DNA from: Sycon ciliatum
Taxonomy: Eukaryota > Porifera > Calcarea > Leucosolenida > Sycettidae
Assembly: GCF_964019385.1 (NCBI RefSeq)
Contig: NC_088654.1
Span: forward strand, 19,398,543-19,462,542
Direction: 5' to 3'
DNA: 64,000 bases
This document shows, piece by piece, positions 21,738-33,546 of this stretch. Under the pieces are notes generated by a model. That model saw nothing but the letters and a program-made list of their open reading frames with translations. It made no database searches and had not been told where the DNA came from. Each line of letters starts with the position of its first letter. Position 1 is the stretch's first letter. The position numbers and the translations under genes were made by a program.

Positions 21738-22513
21738 GACAGTGTTATGTAGTAGGAAGGTTTCCGTCCTGAGATTTTTTGAATTTGTTTGCTTGACATT
21801 CGAACCGAAGCGCACATTAATTTTTAATAAGTAGGACCAAGTATCTACTTTTTATACCCACTCCTAACCGGGGCAATGATCACATTGATCAGGTACAACC
21901 ACTAAGGTACAATCATGATGTCATACCCCCTTCACCACCTACAACACCCGAAAAACCATTTTTTATGTAAAAAATGGGCACCCGTTTTTTCCCAAAAAAT
22001 GGGGTACTATAAATAGTACCCCATTTTTGAGGGCTGGACCATGTACCTCACCCAGAACCGGCCGGACACATACTACTCACTTGTACTTGTTGCTCACTGC
22101 CAAACTGGTCACGTGGGTCTCCCCGGGAGAGGGGAGAGAGACTCAAAAGGAATCTTGGAAAGATGACTCAATTGGCTATTGAACCGCCCAACGGCCGACA
22201 CCCCCTGAAATCCCCAAAACTGTGGGTGAACTTGAAAATGATGCCACTTATGGGCTCACCACACCTCAGTAAGTGGGTGAGGACAAGGTGCAGAAAAAGA
22301 ATTGACGGCATCAGGGTATCCGTCCAGGGATCCAGCTGCAGTTACCCCTGCCCCCAGTGAAGGTAGTACTTGCTTCTAGTGTGGGTAGCTAAATCAGAGT
22401 GGATCTGATATAAGCTTCATTAGCACATTTGATTACACAAGAGTTAATCTAGCCGTTCGGAGCAGACACTTTCTTCATTCTCATACTACAGGCAATAATT
22501 ATTATGAACTTAC
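21738..22513. other. No gene seen; one perfect hairpin
   Basis: A 13-bp perfect inverted repeat (AAAATGGGGTACT / AGTACCCCATTTT) lies at about 21997-22028 with a short AT loop. The rest shows no motif, splice-bounded frame or repeat that I could assign. Confidence 0.5.
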
Positions 22514-22819
22514 CATTGGAAATGCAAGTCCGGATTGCTGTGAGGAAATTCTGGTCTTTCCGGTGTGACCTCATAATGACTGCCAGCACAAGCTGGAAGT
22601 CCTTACTGCGATTATTTATCTGGTCGTATTCCTGCTGCGAGATGTGGGGCTGAGCAGCAGCAGCTACGTCAGTGCGCCTCGAAAACTCCAGCTCATTGTC
22701 ATAGCTCTGTGGCAGAACTTCAACATCATCCTCATCCTCATCATCCTCATTGTCCTCTGACAGCTCTTCATTATCCTCTGTCAACTCGTCTAAGGCCACA
22801 GTGGAGTTGCTAGAGTTGC
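22514..22819 (-). CDS. Isolated phase 1-1 exon: acidic linker and CARD-like helices
   Basis: 306 nt bounded by acceptor TTGACTTTTAG|GC and donor AATG|GTAAGTTC, phase 1 at both ends as in the neighbouring gene pair. The product begins NSSNSTVALDELTEDNEELS, continues with a Glu/Asp run, and ends HISQQEYDQINNRSKDFQLV then LAVIMRSHRKDQNFLTAI. The last part has the spacing of the second half of a CARD (I(S/T)xxEYxxI...L...). It lies on the same strand as copy A, downstream of it and outside the inverted duplication. It may belong to a further family member whose other exons are not recognised. Confidence 0.5.
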
Positions 22820-23490
22820 CTAAAAGTCAAACAACAAGAAGTTCATAACGTTACTTCATGTCAAGAACATAGACAAGGTAATTGTAACTGGTGCAAGAAG
22901 GCAAAGGTGGACTCGCAGGAGTGTTCAGAAAAGACTAGGGCTTGATAATTGAAAGTGCTACGTCATAGAAAGCCAGGAGCCAAAACATAGGTGACTTTGG
23001 ATTTACTTGCCGGGTCCAGTTTTTTTTGGCATGTGGCCATACACGTTTTAAGTGGTTTTCCAACACAGCATAGTGCCACATCCATCGGTAATGACTGCAC
23101 TGGGCCCTCCATGTCACTTCTTGTACGGAACAAGTTTACGCCTACACGCGACACAAGGCGTTTGTTTTGTTTGTTTGTATAAAAGCTATATTTTACTTTC
23201 CCATGGGTCCATCTACTAAATCAGATTCTTTCCCGTGGGTGGAGTGGATCCAATTTTTGTAGCTAGATTTTGACTGCTGACGACTTCTGAAGTCATCGAT
23301 TTCAAGCCCCACTGAACTTGACACGAGGACAGAGAGTGGAAGGCTGTCAAAAACACAGTTTCTTTGCCTAGCGCAGCTGTGGTACAACTTTGGGACAGAT
23401 ATATTTGGCTCTGAAGCTGGTTTACAACTCCGTGAAGACTTCCACTTTACCTCAACGTTTTCCTTGGCGAAAATCTTTCCAGGAAGTCAA
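22820..23490. other. No gene seen
   Basis: Unassigned single-copy sequence between the isolated exon and the left boundary of the inverted duplication. Confidence 0.4.
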
Positions 23491-25181
23491 TTATGACGAA
23501 TTATTGGGTGCTAGAGTAACGGACTTTTTAGAGGTGTTGTTGTTTTCAGTAAAAGTGACCCTTTGTTGCTGAACCTTAGTGGATAGGCAGCAATACCCTA
23601 CAGCAGTGAAATGGATATCCTAGCCTAGAGTAGTCCATCGGTGGTAGTACATGAAAAGTATAATACACTTCATTGAAAGAATATACAGCATGTAACCAAC
23701 ACAGATGGCAAACACTCGATTACAGTTTGAAGGTACCAGGCAAACCAGAGTCAGGACCACTCTGCCTTTCGGATGCAATTGGATCCACGTTGTATGTAAA
23801 CCCATACTTGCCCCACCCACAAGATACCTAACTTGACTATGATCAGAGTGGATCCAATTTCGCCCAGAAGTTGGTATTTTCAAAAGACTTCTGATGCCAT
23901 TACTATTAAGCTCTTCGTGCCATTAGTTGCCCCAGTTCTATTGTAAAAGACCCAACAGCTATAGGAATTATCTGCATACATAAACCAAACTCCTCATAGC
24001 GGACACGCACACATATACACATTATACGGGAACACACAACGACACTCGCGGGCACACACATGTGCACATACACCTGTCCTGTTCTGTTACAAGGGTAACG
24101 TGGTCCCCGGATGGGCAATGGAGAGAAAATAGGAGAATATCATCCCACGGCGTCCAGGACACAAAAACAAAAAGTTCGCCAGGATTCGGGTCATCTGCAA
24201 CTGTTACCACGACACCGACATATGGCGGGGGGGGGAGGGGGCAACCTGAGCTGTGGTGTCTATTCCTGCCCTGGACCGAACAGATGCTGCCGCAGTACAC
24301 ACAGTGAGCACCACAACACTGCTCCACAGTGGATGCACTGAGTCATACACTTGCGACGAGCAAGGTCGTCGCGTCTTAAAAAAAGGTGGCTCATACCCAA
24401 ATCGGAAAATAGAAACTGCCCGGTGGATTTTATTCCCAATTTGCACAGCTCTTTAATCCTACCAGAATGTTGTCAGTCCCGAAAAATGGGAAGGATTTAA
24501 ACAAACAGTTAGCCAGCTAATTGTAGAACGTCAATATCGTCGGTCGGTGTCGTGCAATGTTATCGCAGGAGCTGATTGTTTAGTAACTGGTGGTATTAGT
24601 GGACATTATTGCATAACTTGTAGTTCCTCATTTCTTCATAGTTAAAACCCGATATAGAATTTCTGGTATTTTGGAGCATTTTGCACAAAAGCACATCCCA
24701 GCATTTTGCCCCTACTGTTGAATTGTTCAGACTTAATGTTGTAGTTTTCTTTTCAGGTGTCTGAGTGGTGATTTCTGTAGTCAAGCCAAGCTTAATAGGG
24801 TGGCTGGACTTTCCTTCCAGGGTTCTTGGCTGCCCACACTAACAATCTCATTCGGTTTGGAATGCAAATATCGGCACTCCGCTGGGTGCTTCCCTGCCAG
24901 CTATATGCTTCATATGCTAAACATTAGGCATTTGACATTGAATCAATACGAAGTACTTAGGAGCACGGCTTACTGAATCCAATATTGGCTGATGTGTGCG
25001 GTGGACCAAAACACATTAATGAAAAACTGCCTGTCATTTACTGTCAAGTTTCATGTTTCTGTTACCACTAGAACATTCCTTTGGAGTCGATTATAGAAGC
25101 TAATCTTGTCAAAACCGCTACCAAAAAAGAAGAGTTTTCACCGGGGAGGCTCGAACCCACGGGGGCAAAACGTCGAAATAT
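23491..25181. other. Duplicated outer arm sequence without assigned gene
   Basis: Conserved with 54.4-54.56, 56.46-56.77, 57.85-58.04 and 60.2-61.26 kb in reverse orientation. It includes a short CA/GT-rich stretch and a G-run near 24225-24240. No exon with convincing splice sites was found. Confidence 0.5.
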
Positions 25182-25185
25182 TTAA

Positions 25186-26171
25186 CCCTTTACCCGCAAG
25201 TGCATTTTGTATATGAAATCCATAGCATTGAGAAGGATGCCAATAACTCACAACGAGGGCACATTTTGTATGTGCAAGTTATGTTTTCTGGTAAGTCTGG
25301 TACTACTTCTTGACCATGGAAAAAATTATTTTCACCTACAACATACATACGCTGCTAAATTGGCACCCATACGTCTAAACACGGAAATTGCACATAATGC
25401 AGTCAGATTCCGACATTGACATGATATTGCCAAAACAAGTCGACTTCGGAGCGGAAACGAACGCCATAGCCATCACAGACTTCAGTGGCCGTGCCTTGCT
25501 CGCAATTGAGAGCAGCATCGCCCCAGAATCGCTTTCCAATGGCTCCGTGAGTGCATGCGCACGTCGCGCTGCGCTGCCGTCACTCAGGCACTCAGAAAGT
25601 CGATGGCCTAAAATTCCTTCTCTGGGAGACTGTCGACACGGGGATCACTCTCCATGGCTTCCCCATCATAAGCACCATCAGATTCTTCCAGGTGCATCAC
25701 GACAACATCGTCTTCAGCGGCTGGAGCTCCCGATATTTGCGTGAGAATTTACTTGGCGTGCGCTCCGCTCCGCAATTTGAAATTCGCTTGCATCGGCAGC
25801 TGGAACGAAGTATTTATCTATCTGTCATCGGTACCAGAGCGAAGGAATGCTAGGTCCTCGTCGGAGAAGTCATCTGAGGACGAAAGGAACTCACTGCGCA
25901 AGAGGAAATGCACCTGACGACGTTTTGACGGAGGCAGACTGCATTGTCGGCGCGCGTGTATTTCCGTAAGTTTTCGATCGCGCAGTTCCCAATGAATCAA
26001 ATGGGACACGCGTAGATCTCTTCAGCTACCGATATGATCATACCTAGGCTGTGTGAGGGCCACGGGAAACCCCCGTGGGCTAATGCTTCCTGCCATGCCA
26101 GGCATGGTTTTAGTATGCATGTCCAATGCGTCGTTTACGACGCATTCAAGTATGGGGCTGCCGGTAAAGGG
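25186..26171. mobile_element. piggyBac-like TTAA element, non-autonomous
   Basis: 986 bp with ends CCCTTTACC...GGTAAAGGG, flanked by TTAA on both sides (25182-25185, 26172-26175). The other arm has the empty site at 54385-54400 (GGAGTATAAATATTTCGAC), confirming insertion into the left arm. A minus-strand frame near 25840-25890 (FLSSSDDFSDEDLAFLRS) resembles the acidic N-terminus of piggyBac transposases. It may be an internal deletion derivative. Confidence 0.85.
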
Positions 26172-26204
26172 TTAAACTCTAAGCCTGGGCACAAGGATGC
26201 TTAA

Positions 26205-28771
26205 AACCATTTGAGACCCCACTGATTTCGGCAAAAATGCATTTTTCAATGGTCCGGAGTCAAAAGGATAAATTTCTTCAGGGAAGAATTTTTACAAGTT
26301 ATTACAAGTTATGTTTTTCTGAATGCTCTTGTGTCAGGGAAACCAAAAACACATAGTTTCAGGGCCATCAGATCAAGCAATCTTGGCAAAAAGGGCTTTC
26401 GAATTCCAAAATCGCTCAAAAATGCACGCAAATCAAAGTTGACATAGATAATATTTACAGAGGAAAGAACTAGGTATGGAGTAAAATTGTTCTGAATCTA
26501 ATTACATATGTACAGGCAGGTGATCTGCAAAGTTTGAGCTCGTTAGACGAAGTGACGAGTGTGATATTCTGCAAAACAGTCCCGCTCCGCAGTGATGTGC
26601 AAATGGACGCCGCAAGTTTGGCAGTATGTCACACACTGGCGCTGCACATTTTCCTGCTCTCTACAGTTTTTGCAATTTTTCTTTTGCTTCTGTGAGTTGG
26701 GCAGATGGAGTTGTGTGAATCAAGGAATGGTGCATCTGTGGAAGAACGGTAGCGTCTCTTCCGCGGTGGGTCGTTGATGTCGATGCCAGCCATTTGGCGG
26801 ATCAAGTGCGCCTGAAAATCGGAGTGCTTGAAGTGCTTCCGCCGTTGGATGTTGTCAGGATGTTCGGTCATCCATAGGTGAAACAGCCGGTATGCATTGC
26901 TGGCACTCACATCAACCAGGTCAAGGAACAAGCTTTTCCAATACTTCCGAGTCTTCCTGAGACTTCGATATGTGGCGATCAGGTAGTCGAAGGTGTCAAC
27001 ACCACCCATGCTTCCATTGTAGTCCGCAACTACAAGTGGCCTGCGGATCTCTACCACTTGGTGCATACCATCGACCTTTACATTCCTGGTAATCATGTCG
27101 TGCTGGTGGCCAAGGTGTACATTTGAAAACATGGATACGCACCGCTTGTCTTTCCATTGCTGGAAAAGTTGGTCTCCTTGGCGTACGTAGCGCGTTGTGC
27201 CTCGCTCGGCCCACCTCTCAAACTGCTTGATGTCAGCTCTTAAGATAGGTGGGAAGCCTTGCCGGTTGGGGCGAATAGTGCCCACTAGTGACATCTGCTT
27301 TTCACGAAGAGACGTGGCGAGCAATGGCGACGTGTAAAAGTTATCGGTGTAGATAACATGATCCGCTGCCATGTCTCCCACCAGCCGCATCACGACTGCG
27401 TGCGTCAGGCCATGTTCTCCTCCAAGCTGCTGTCCGGTGTAAACTTCAAAATTTACTATGATCGAGGTGTCAGCATCGCAAGCTGCAAAGAAGCCCCCCT
27501 TGACTGGCTTCTTCGGCAAGTACTGCGTAAATGGAGCGCAGCCTTTGCATTTTACCATACTCTCGTCGACGCTCACACATTTTCCAGGTCGGTAGAGAGC
27601 TTGGCATTTTTCACGCATATGATCATGGAGAAGGAGAATTTTACGCAGCCTGTCATTGCCATCCTCCTGCGTGTGGTCAATCACCTTCAAGAAGCACATC
27701 AGTGCCTCGTACCGATTCCGGCTGGAGATCATCTGGCGTGCGTAATTGCCGGCGTACAATGCTTCTGTGCGCCAGTAATCGCGCATGGCAGGGAGTGGAT
27801 GAAATCCCTGGAAGAGAAGGAGAGCTAGGAGTTTGTACATTTCAGGTAAGTCGGTTCTTTTCCATGTACCATCAGCTTTCGCATGTTTTGGGAGTGATGC
27901 AATTCTAGACTCAGCATATGCATTTGTGAAGTTCACCATTTGCTGCACAATTTCCTCTGAGAAAAATAATTTGAAGAAATCCAATTCGCAGCTGGGGATA
28001 AAAGTCATCAGGTAGCTGCATGCCACAGCCATCGGCGTCAAACTCAGGCACAGCACTCTCTCCACCAGCGTCGACATTTCCATAGTCACTGAGCGTTGCG
28101 TACGGTGCTGCAAAACGGCCACGTCCGCGACCACGACCACCGCGAGCTGCTATACCACGGTCGTGTCCGCGAACTGCTGCGCCAGTATTTCCACGCGCCT
28201 TTCCCCCACCACGTCCGCGATCACCAGCTCCTCGCCCTGCCTGTGCTGCTCGCCCACGGCCCGTGTGGGCTACTCCACGACCACGGCCTTGGCCACGACC
28301 TCTTCCGCGTGCTGGCACCGGAACAAATTCTTCCTTGCCTTCTGACGGCGAGTCGATCGCGTCGTCAGCTAATAAATCTTGATTCACGGCGTCCTCCGTG
28401 CCGGATGAGAGCCCATCATTGTTCGAGGATTCAGGCTCGTCCCAAGAGCTGTCACTCAGCTCTTCTACAGGCTCGTTCCGCTCCTCTAACTCCTCAAACA
28501 ACGCCGCTGCAGCAATCGCGTTCATGCGGAAGTCAAATTAGACACACTTAGGCCGCGAGTGCAGCTCGGGGGATCTTGTCCGCATTCACGGCCGCGTGCT
28601 GGAAATTTTTAGTGGTGACCTATGCTGTGTTTGGCATGTGCTTTTAGAGATTTTTCTCAGCTACGTCGTCGTGTTGATTTTATTTCGCTGAGGTGAACCA
28701 GTCCAAACTTACGAGCTCTGGAAGTGCGCCCACTTCAAACGATCGAATTCGATCGTTGGGGTCTCAAAGAG
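26205..28771 (-). mobile_element. piggyBac transposon with near-complete transposase
   Basis: 2567 bp flanked by TTAA (26201-26204 and 28772-28775). Inverted ends share the core TTTGAGACCCC / GGGGTCTCAAA. It carries one transposase gene on the minus strand. Its right end sits exactly at the outer tip of the mariner-like element that follows, so it inserted at the junction of that older insertion. Confidence 0.87.
26543..28525 (-). CDS. piggyBac transposase (two single-base frameshifts)
   Basis: From ATG at 28525 the product starts with an acidic part (ERNEPVEELSDSSWDEPESS) and a Gly/Arg-rich RGRGRG stretch. The frame shifts near 28005 and continues FIPSCELDFFKLFFSEEIVQ through the DDE core to about 26705. 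The catalytic Asp residues are in CVSVDESM, VIYTDNFYTS and VVADYNGSMGGVD. A second shift gives the Cys-rich C-terminus: NCKNCREQE, then CVTYCQTCGVHLH and DCFAEYH, ending at TAA 26543. Length (about 660 residues) and order fit piggyBac proteins, which cut and paste at TTAA. All key residues remain. The shifts are either true mutations or sequence errors; apart from them the gene looks young. Confidence 0.85.
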
Positions 28772-28774
28772 TTA

Positions 28775-31383
28775 AGAGAGCATGTCTTAGAAAACCAGAA
28801 AGCTGGGCTGAGCCATCTCTCCGATTTCGCTCAAATTTTGCAAGTAGGTTACCTTTGGGGTCTACAACAACCATGCAAAAGGGCTCGTTGCATAACTTAC
28901 GGGCACCTTGGAACTGGGGGCCACCTCAAAATGGGCCCAAATTACAACTCAATATTGGGTTCAAAAACGAGCGTTGCTACAGCGTACACGATTGAGCTGA
29001 GAACAAACCACCATCATGCCAACATTACCTCACCTGAGTAGTCTTCACATCACCACCACATAGAGCCATGGCTACATCCAGGAAAGCAATGGCCATCATC
29101 TCCAAATGTCACTAAATTGCATTGCTAAAATTGCCAAATTTCAAGGGCCATAGCGGTAACCATTTACAGAGTCTATTTTCTGAACCATGCACTGCAGGAC
29201 AGTGGACTATCTCCGCTAAAACCAGGACATGTCTCGTAAATAGTGCTCCATGTTTCCTTAAAAAACTAAATTTGAATATTTTCACTTCACCACATTGCAA
29301 CATTGCCAATTTCCTACCCGACGACGGAAAGCGCCTTCTCAAGCTCCAACACCAGGCACCGCTCCAGACGCCAGCACGCCAAACACTGCAGCGTGGTCAC
29401 CTCAACCGAGTCTGACAAGAAATTTGAACTGACAACCCTTGTCACTCCAAACAACAACCAATTCCTTCCCCGAACGACTCGTATTTCGCTAGCAGCAAAG
29501 CTCTGCAGTAGTGCAAAAAATATTGAACAAATCTCGATTTGGGTGATCGAAGCACGACATTTTTGCGTCCTGAAACTGGCCGTGCGCAGACCACCGCATG
29601 ACATAGCAGATCTACGGATTTGATCGAGTTGATCGACAATCAAGATCAGAATCCAAATATTTTGCTTTTTCACGGCTGAGCATTGATTGATTTAGATGTT
29701 TTCGGTTACTTTCTCCCAACACAAAAACTTATATGACTTTTGACATGACTTTTGAAGGAGTTACTGTGATCAACAAAAGGGTTCTTTTGGAAGATAAACA
29801 CTTCAACACATTCAATCGACATATCTACAATATCTACAGGAGCGATTAGTGGGAGTAGAGTCTCAGTCTGGATCGCCATCGCCCGACTCATCACCCCTGA
29901 AACTGTTCCAAGTGGCAGGTCGATCGACGCGATGTCGTATGTCACGGAAAAGCTTCTCAGCGTCCCTGATCATCTTCGCTGTTACCTGAATTCCTTCTCC
30001 AACATCTCGGCGAAGACCATGGTAGCGCGGCAGCGCTGGTACTCATTACCGCCTCCGCTCTCGCTCGAGGATGCCTCGGAACAAACACAGGCAAAACCAA
30101 ACATTTCAAATTTCCTCCGAGGGATATCATAGTCGTACCAGCATTTCCCGACTGCCGCGATCAGATCTCGCCTTTTCCTTTGCGACCAAGGACAAAGAGT
30201 CGAGGCTGCTGGAAAAGGCGAGATCATCCACGTTGAGGTCTGGGCTCTGCAGTGGCTGAACAATTTCCATTTTGAACTTGTTCATCTTGCTCTGCTGCGC
30301 GAAGTGACGATTGTCACATCTCTGCGTTTTGGAGTTTTGACATCCTGCCGACCTATTTGCATGCAGGCAGGTGTGTCGGGGATGGCGAAGATTTCAAAAC
30401 GCTAGCTGCTATTGCTATTCACTTTCCACTCTTCTTGCTCCTCGGTGCCATTGTCCTGCTCTGTCAAGCTCTGAACTAAAAAATAGCTACTTACGACGAG
30501 CAGTGAGCACAGTGCTTTTCTTCCCATTGCGCCTGACGTACGAAAAATGAAAAACATGTTCGCTTTTCTTTGTTTGCAGCGTCGACACCCTTGTTCTGTG
30601 ATGATTGTCGGCTCTCCAACATATGAATCATGCTTTCCTACGATTCCGAAATGTCATGTCAGTGTCTCAGGCTGACAGAACCAGAGAGAGAGCGAAATGA
30701 CAACAGTGAAAAGTAGTGAAAAAAAGTCACGAAGTGTTTGATTCCGGAGGAAGTATTTATCTATTTTGTGGCTGCGAGTGTGTTTTCGCTTCTACTCATT
30801 TCTGGAAAACCACCACGGTGGTGAGTGTGATTGCTCTGGTAGACCACTACCCCCTGTACTGAACAGTTGCTTTGTGAGTGAAAACGAATCTGTTTATTTC
30901 CAGAAAACATGGAACACTTTTTACGAGAGATGTCCTGGGTTTTAGTGGAGATAGTCCACTGTCCCGCAGTGCATGGTTCAGAAAAATAGACACCACAAAT
31001 GGTTCCCGCTATGGCTCTTGAAATTTGGCAATTTTAGCAATGCAATTTAGTGACATTTGGAGATGATGGCCATTGCTTTCCTGGATGTAGCCATGGCTTT
31101 ATGTGCTGGTGATGTGAAGACTACTCATGTGAGGTAATGTTGGCATGGTGGCGGTTTGTTCTCAGCTCAATCGTGTACGCTGTAGCAGCGCTCGTTTTGG
31201 ACTCAATAGTCGTATTTTGGGCCCATTACGAGGTGGTTCCCATTTCCAAGGTGTCCGTTAGTTATGCAATGAGCCCTTTTGCATGGTTGTTGTAGACCCC
31301 AAAGGAAATCTACTTCCAACATTTAAGCGAAGTCGGAGAGATGGCCTAGCCCAGCTTTTCTGGTTTTCTCAGACATGCTCTCT
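28775..31383. mobile_element. Mariner-like element with long inverted repeats
   Basis: 2.6 kb with inverted arms of about 480-500 bp (28775-29260 against 30905-31383), starting AGAGAGCATGTCT and ending AGACATGCTCTCT. The other arm's empty site (GTCCTTTAAGCATCC, 54354-54368) indicates insertion at TA; the right flank now reads GA, one change from TA. The middle holds a decayed transposase fragment. The long arms suggest a fold-back derivative. Confidence 0.75.
29982..30330 (-). pseudogene. Mariner-type transposase remnant
   Basis: Read on the minus strand, about 30320-30180 gives CDNRHFAQQSKMNKFKMEIV then QPLQSPDLNVDDLAF. This matches the DN...(Q)P.QSPDLN.LDL.FF block holding the second and third catalytic Asp of mariner-type transposases. 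After a frameshift, DLIAAVGKCWYDYDIP follows, like the C-terminal helix of the family. The N-terminal half is not recognisable. Confidence 0.7.
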
Positions 31384-31450
31384 GAAAGGACTAGTTTTCC
31401 TTTTAGGTACGAGCCACGTTAAGTAAGAACCAACTGCCGCAGCGATCAAA

Positions 31451-31620
31451 CTAGCAATATCTACGCTGTTGTTGCACTGCAAGCTCTGCAGTACACCAGT
31501 GCCTGGCACGATCCAGGCGGCGCCAGAAAATCCGCTCACACAAAGAGCAGTTGACAGCAGCAGCTGCACCACTAAACATGCTGTGCGAAGAAGATGCATC
31601 ACCCTCTGTCCAGGTGTATA
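31451..31620 (-). CDS. Copy A exon 7: Cys/His tail
   Basis: The acceptor ACGACAG|TATACACC keeps the phase 1 frame from the previous exon and gives VYTWTEGDASSSHSMFS, then CSLCERIFWRRLDRARHWC and a stop at 31451-31453. The CxxCxRxFxRRxDRxRH part resembles the start of a C2H2 finger, but the second His/Cys spacing is wrong. Another frame of the same exon is hydrophobic (LLRTACLVVQLLLSTALCV) and in this copy runs on into the mariner-like element to a stop near 31369. Phase and fewer amino-acid changes between copies favour the Cys/His frame. Confidence 0.5.
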
Positions 31621-31654
31621 CTGTCGTCCACTCGGCGCGAGACTCACGCACGCA

Positions 31655-31673
31655 CATGCGCGCACACACATAC

Positions 31674-31715
<42 letters not shown>

Positions 31716-31785
31716 ACACATACGTATACACACACACACACCTATGCATACACACACACACATAATCATAGAAAGACACACAGCA
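31655..31785 (+). repeat. (CA)n microsatellite
   Basis: ACACAC-rich run in the last intron of copy A; the corresponding intron of copy B (54010-54110) has TGTG/CGTG runs on the coding strand. The length differs between copies. Confidence 0.85.
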
Positions 31786-31806
31786 CATGATAATACAGCA
31801 ACATAC

Positions 31807-32112
31807 CTGTTATCTCTCGAAAGTCAATTATGGTCAAAGAGGAGATGTCAATGATTTGAAGTATATCCAGGCCTCGCAGCAGTCCAGGATAGTGTACTGC
31901 AAGGTAGAGTAGATGACCCAGTGTTCTCATTGGTAGCAGCAGTACAACTTGAATGCTGTCATATGGACCCCGGAAGAGGACCTGAATTTGATGCCTGGAG
32001 TAGGTAAGGGCCTCCAGGTCTCCAAGCAATTCTCTTTCGATCTTGTGTTCGGTGCTGTCATCATATCTTCCTTTGATGATGATCGTGATTAATGTCCTTA
32101 TCTGTCCCCCAG
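31807..32112 (-). CDS. Copy A exon 6: TRADD-N-like alpha/beta module (tentative)
   Basis: 306 nt, acceptor TGTCTTCAG|CTGGG, donor ACAG|GTATGTTG, phase 1-1. The product reads IRTLITIIIKGRYDDSTEHK, then YDSIQVVLLLPMRTLGHLLY and LRGLDILQIIDISSLTIIDF. A (G/D)SIxVxLxLP strand followed by a helix and LRxLxILxI is the pattern of small alpha/beta modules linked to death-fold adaptors, such as TRADD-N and its relatives. This assignment is by pattern only. Copy B differs mostly in the first third; the second half is nearly identical, suggesting constraint or gene conversion. Confidence 0.6.
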
Positions 32113-32865
32113 CTGAAGACACATGCATGGCCGCACACACAAACAGACACATGATCACAAACAACCATATGAACTTGTATTGTATGTAGGTATACACATT
32201 CACATGCCAGCCCGCACATCTAGGCCAGCAGAAATTCTGGCTGGCAAATGCGTAGTGCTGAGCTCATCGTAAACAGGTGCGGATTCAGAGACCTCTATAA
32301 GGGGGCTCCTGTATAATCAGATTGTACTAACGAAGACTACGGTTGTGCGGTCGTGATGATTAGGATGGTCCAATTGTGATAGTTAGAATTGCATGCTGTG
32401 ACACGCTCAAAGTGATCAGCAGAGAAAGCCTTTCAACTCACTACAGACTCGTAATTATATAAATTGCAGTCTACTGGCACACAGCTCCAGTGCTTGGAGA
32501 ACTTTTCGACTTCTTGTAAAGAATGTAATTATTTTGCGCCAGAAATGCCAAAATGATCGCTTTCCCGGTACATTTCTACTTTCGGATATTTAATATTTAT
32601 AGCATTTTTGCAGGGTTCTAGCCAGGTCAAAATAGTAGGGGAGCGGGAAGGGGAAACAGTTACCCGCAACCCATTTTCCCATGTTCCCAACATGTCTTGC
32701 CAGCCAAAATACAAGGTACGGGGCTCTAACCGGCTGAATGTGCATTGTGGGCGCTCTGTTATATAATTATAACGTTAGTGACTATCCACTGCGTTTTTCG
32801 TTGAATGGCCTGAAAAAAACCACAAAATTTGACAAATGAGTAGGGAGTGCCACTTTTTCACAGGG

Positions 32866-33367
32866 GGCACTCAATCAGAGTACGAGGGGGCACTCAATCA
32901 GAGTACGAGGGGGCACTCAATCAGAGTACGAGGGGGCACTCAATCAGAGTACGAGGGGGCACTCAATCAGAGTACGAGGGGGCACTCAATCAGAGTACGA
33001 GGGCACTGCACTCAATCATAGTACGAGGGCACTGCACTCAATCAGAGTACGAGGGGGCACTCAATCAGAGTACGAGGGGGCACTCAATCAGAGTACGAGG
33101 GCACTGCACTCAATCAGAGTACGAGGGGGCACTCAATCAGAGTACGAGGGGGCACTCAATCAGAGTACGAGGGCACTGCACTCAATCAGAGTACGAGGGG
33201 GCACTCAATCAGAGTACGAGGGGGCACTCAATCAGAGTACGAGGGCACTGCACTCAATCAGAGTACGAGGGGGCACTCAATCAGAGTACGAGGGGGCACT
33301 CAATCAGAGTACGAGGGGGCACTCAATCAGAGTACGAGGGCACTGCACTCAATCAGAGTACGAGGGT
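32866..33367. repeat. Minisatellite, 21 units of 23 or 26 bp
   Basis: The core CACTCAATCAGAGTACGA repeats 21 times in a copy A intron. The spacer is either GGGGG (23-bp unit, S) or GGGCACTG (26-bp unit, L). After six S units the order is L L S S L S S L S S L S S S L, so a higher-order S-S-L period of 72 bp has begun to form. It is absent from copy B. Confidence 0.95.
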
Positions 33368-33546
33368 ACTGCAGCCCATACCGTCCATGGGCTGGAACCC
33401 TGAAAAAATACCATACAACATGAAATGCTCTTGAATCACACACTCATTGTCTTCACTTGACAGACATTTTAAAAACAACAGTGTCCACAATCAGTCCACT
33501 AGACATCCTTAAAAATCTTGTAGGACGCATCACGCAGCTTCATTAG

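Noticed and set aside
24062..24456. Possible immunoglobulin-like domain (VTWSPDGQ...GVYSCPG in one frame; also 60399-60674)
   Set aside because: The Cys, Trp and Tyr-x-Cys pattern is suggestive, but the framework between is basic and disordered, frames change between the motifs, and no splice sites support an exon.
32847..33434. CRISPR array or 195-residue repeat protein in the 23/26-bp minisatellite
   Set aside because: Spacers are not unique and the repeat is directly tandem; the open frame is a by-product of the 72-bp higher-order period.
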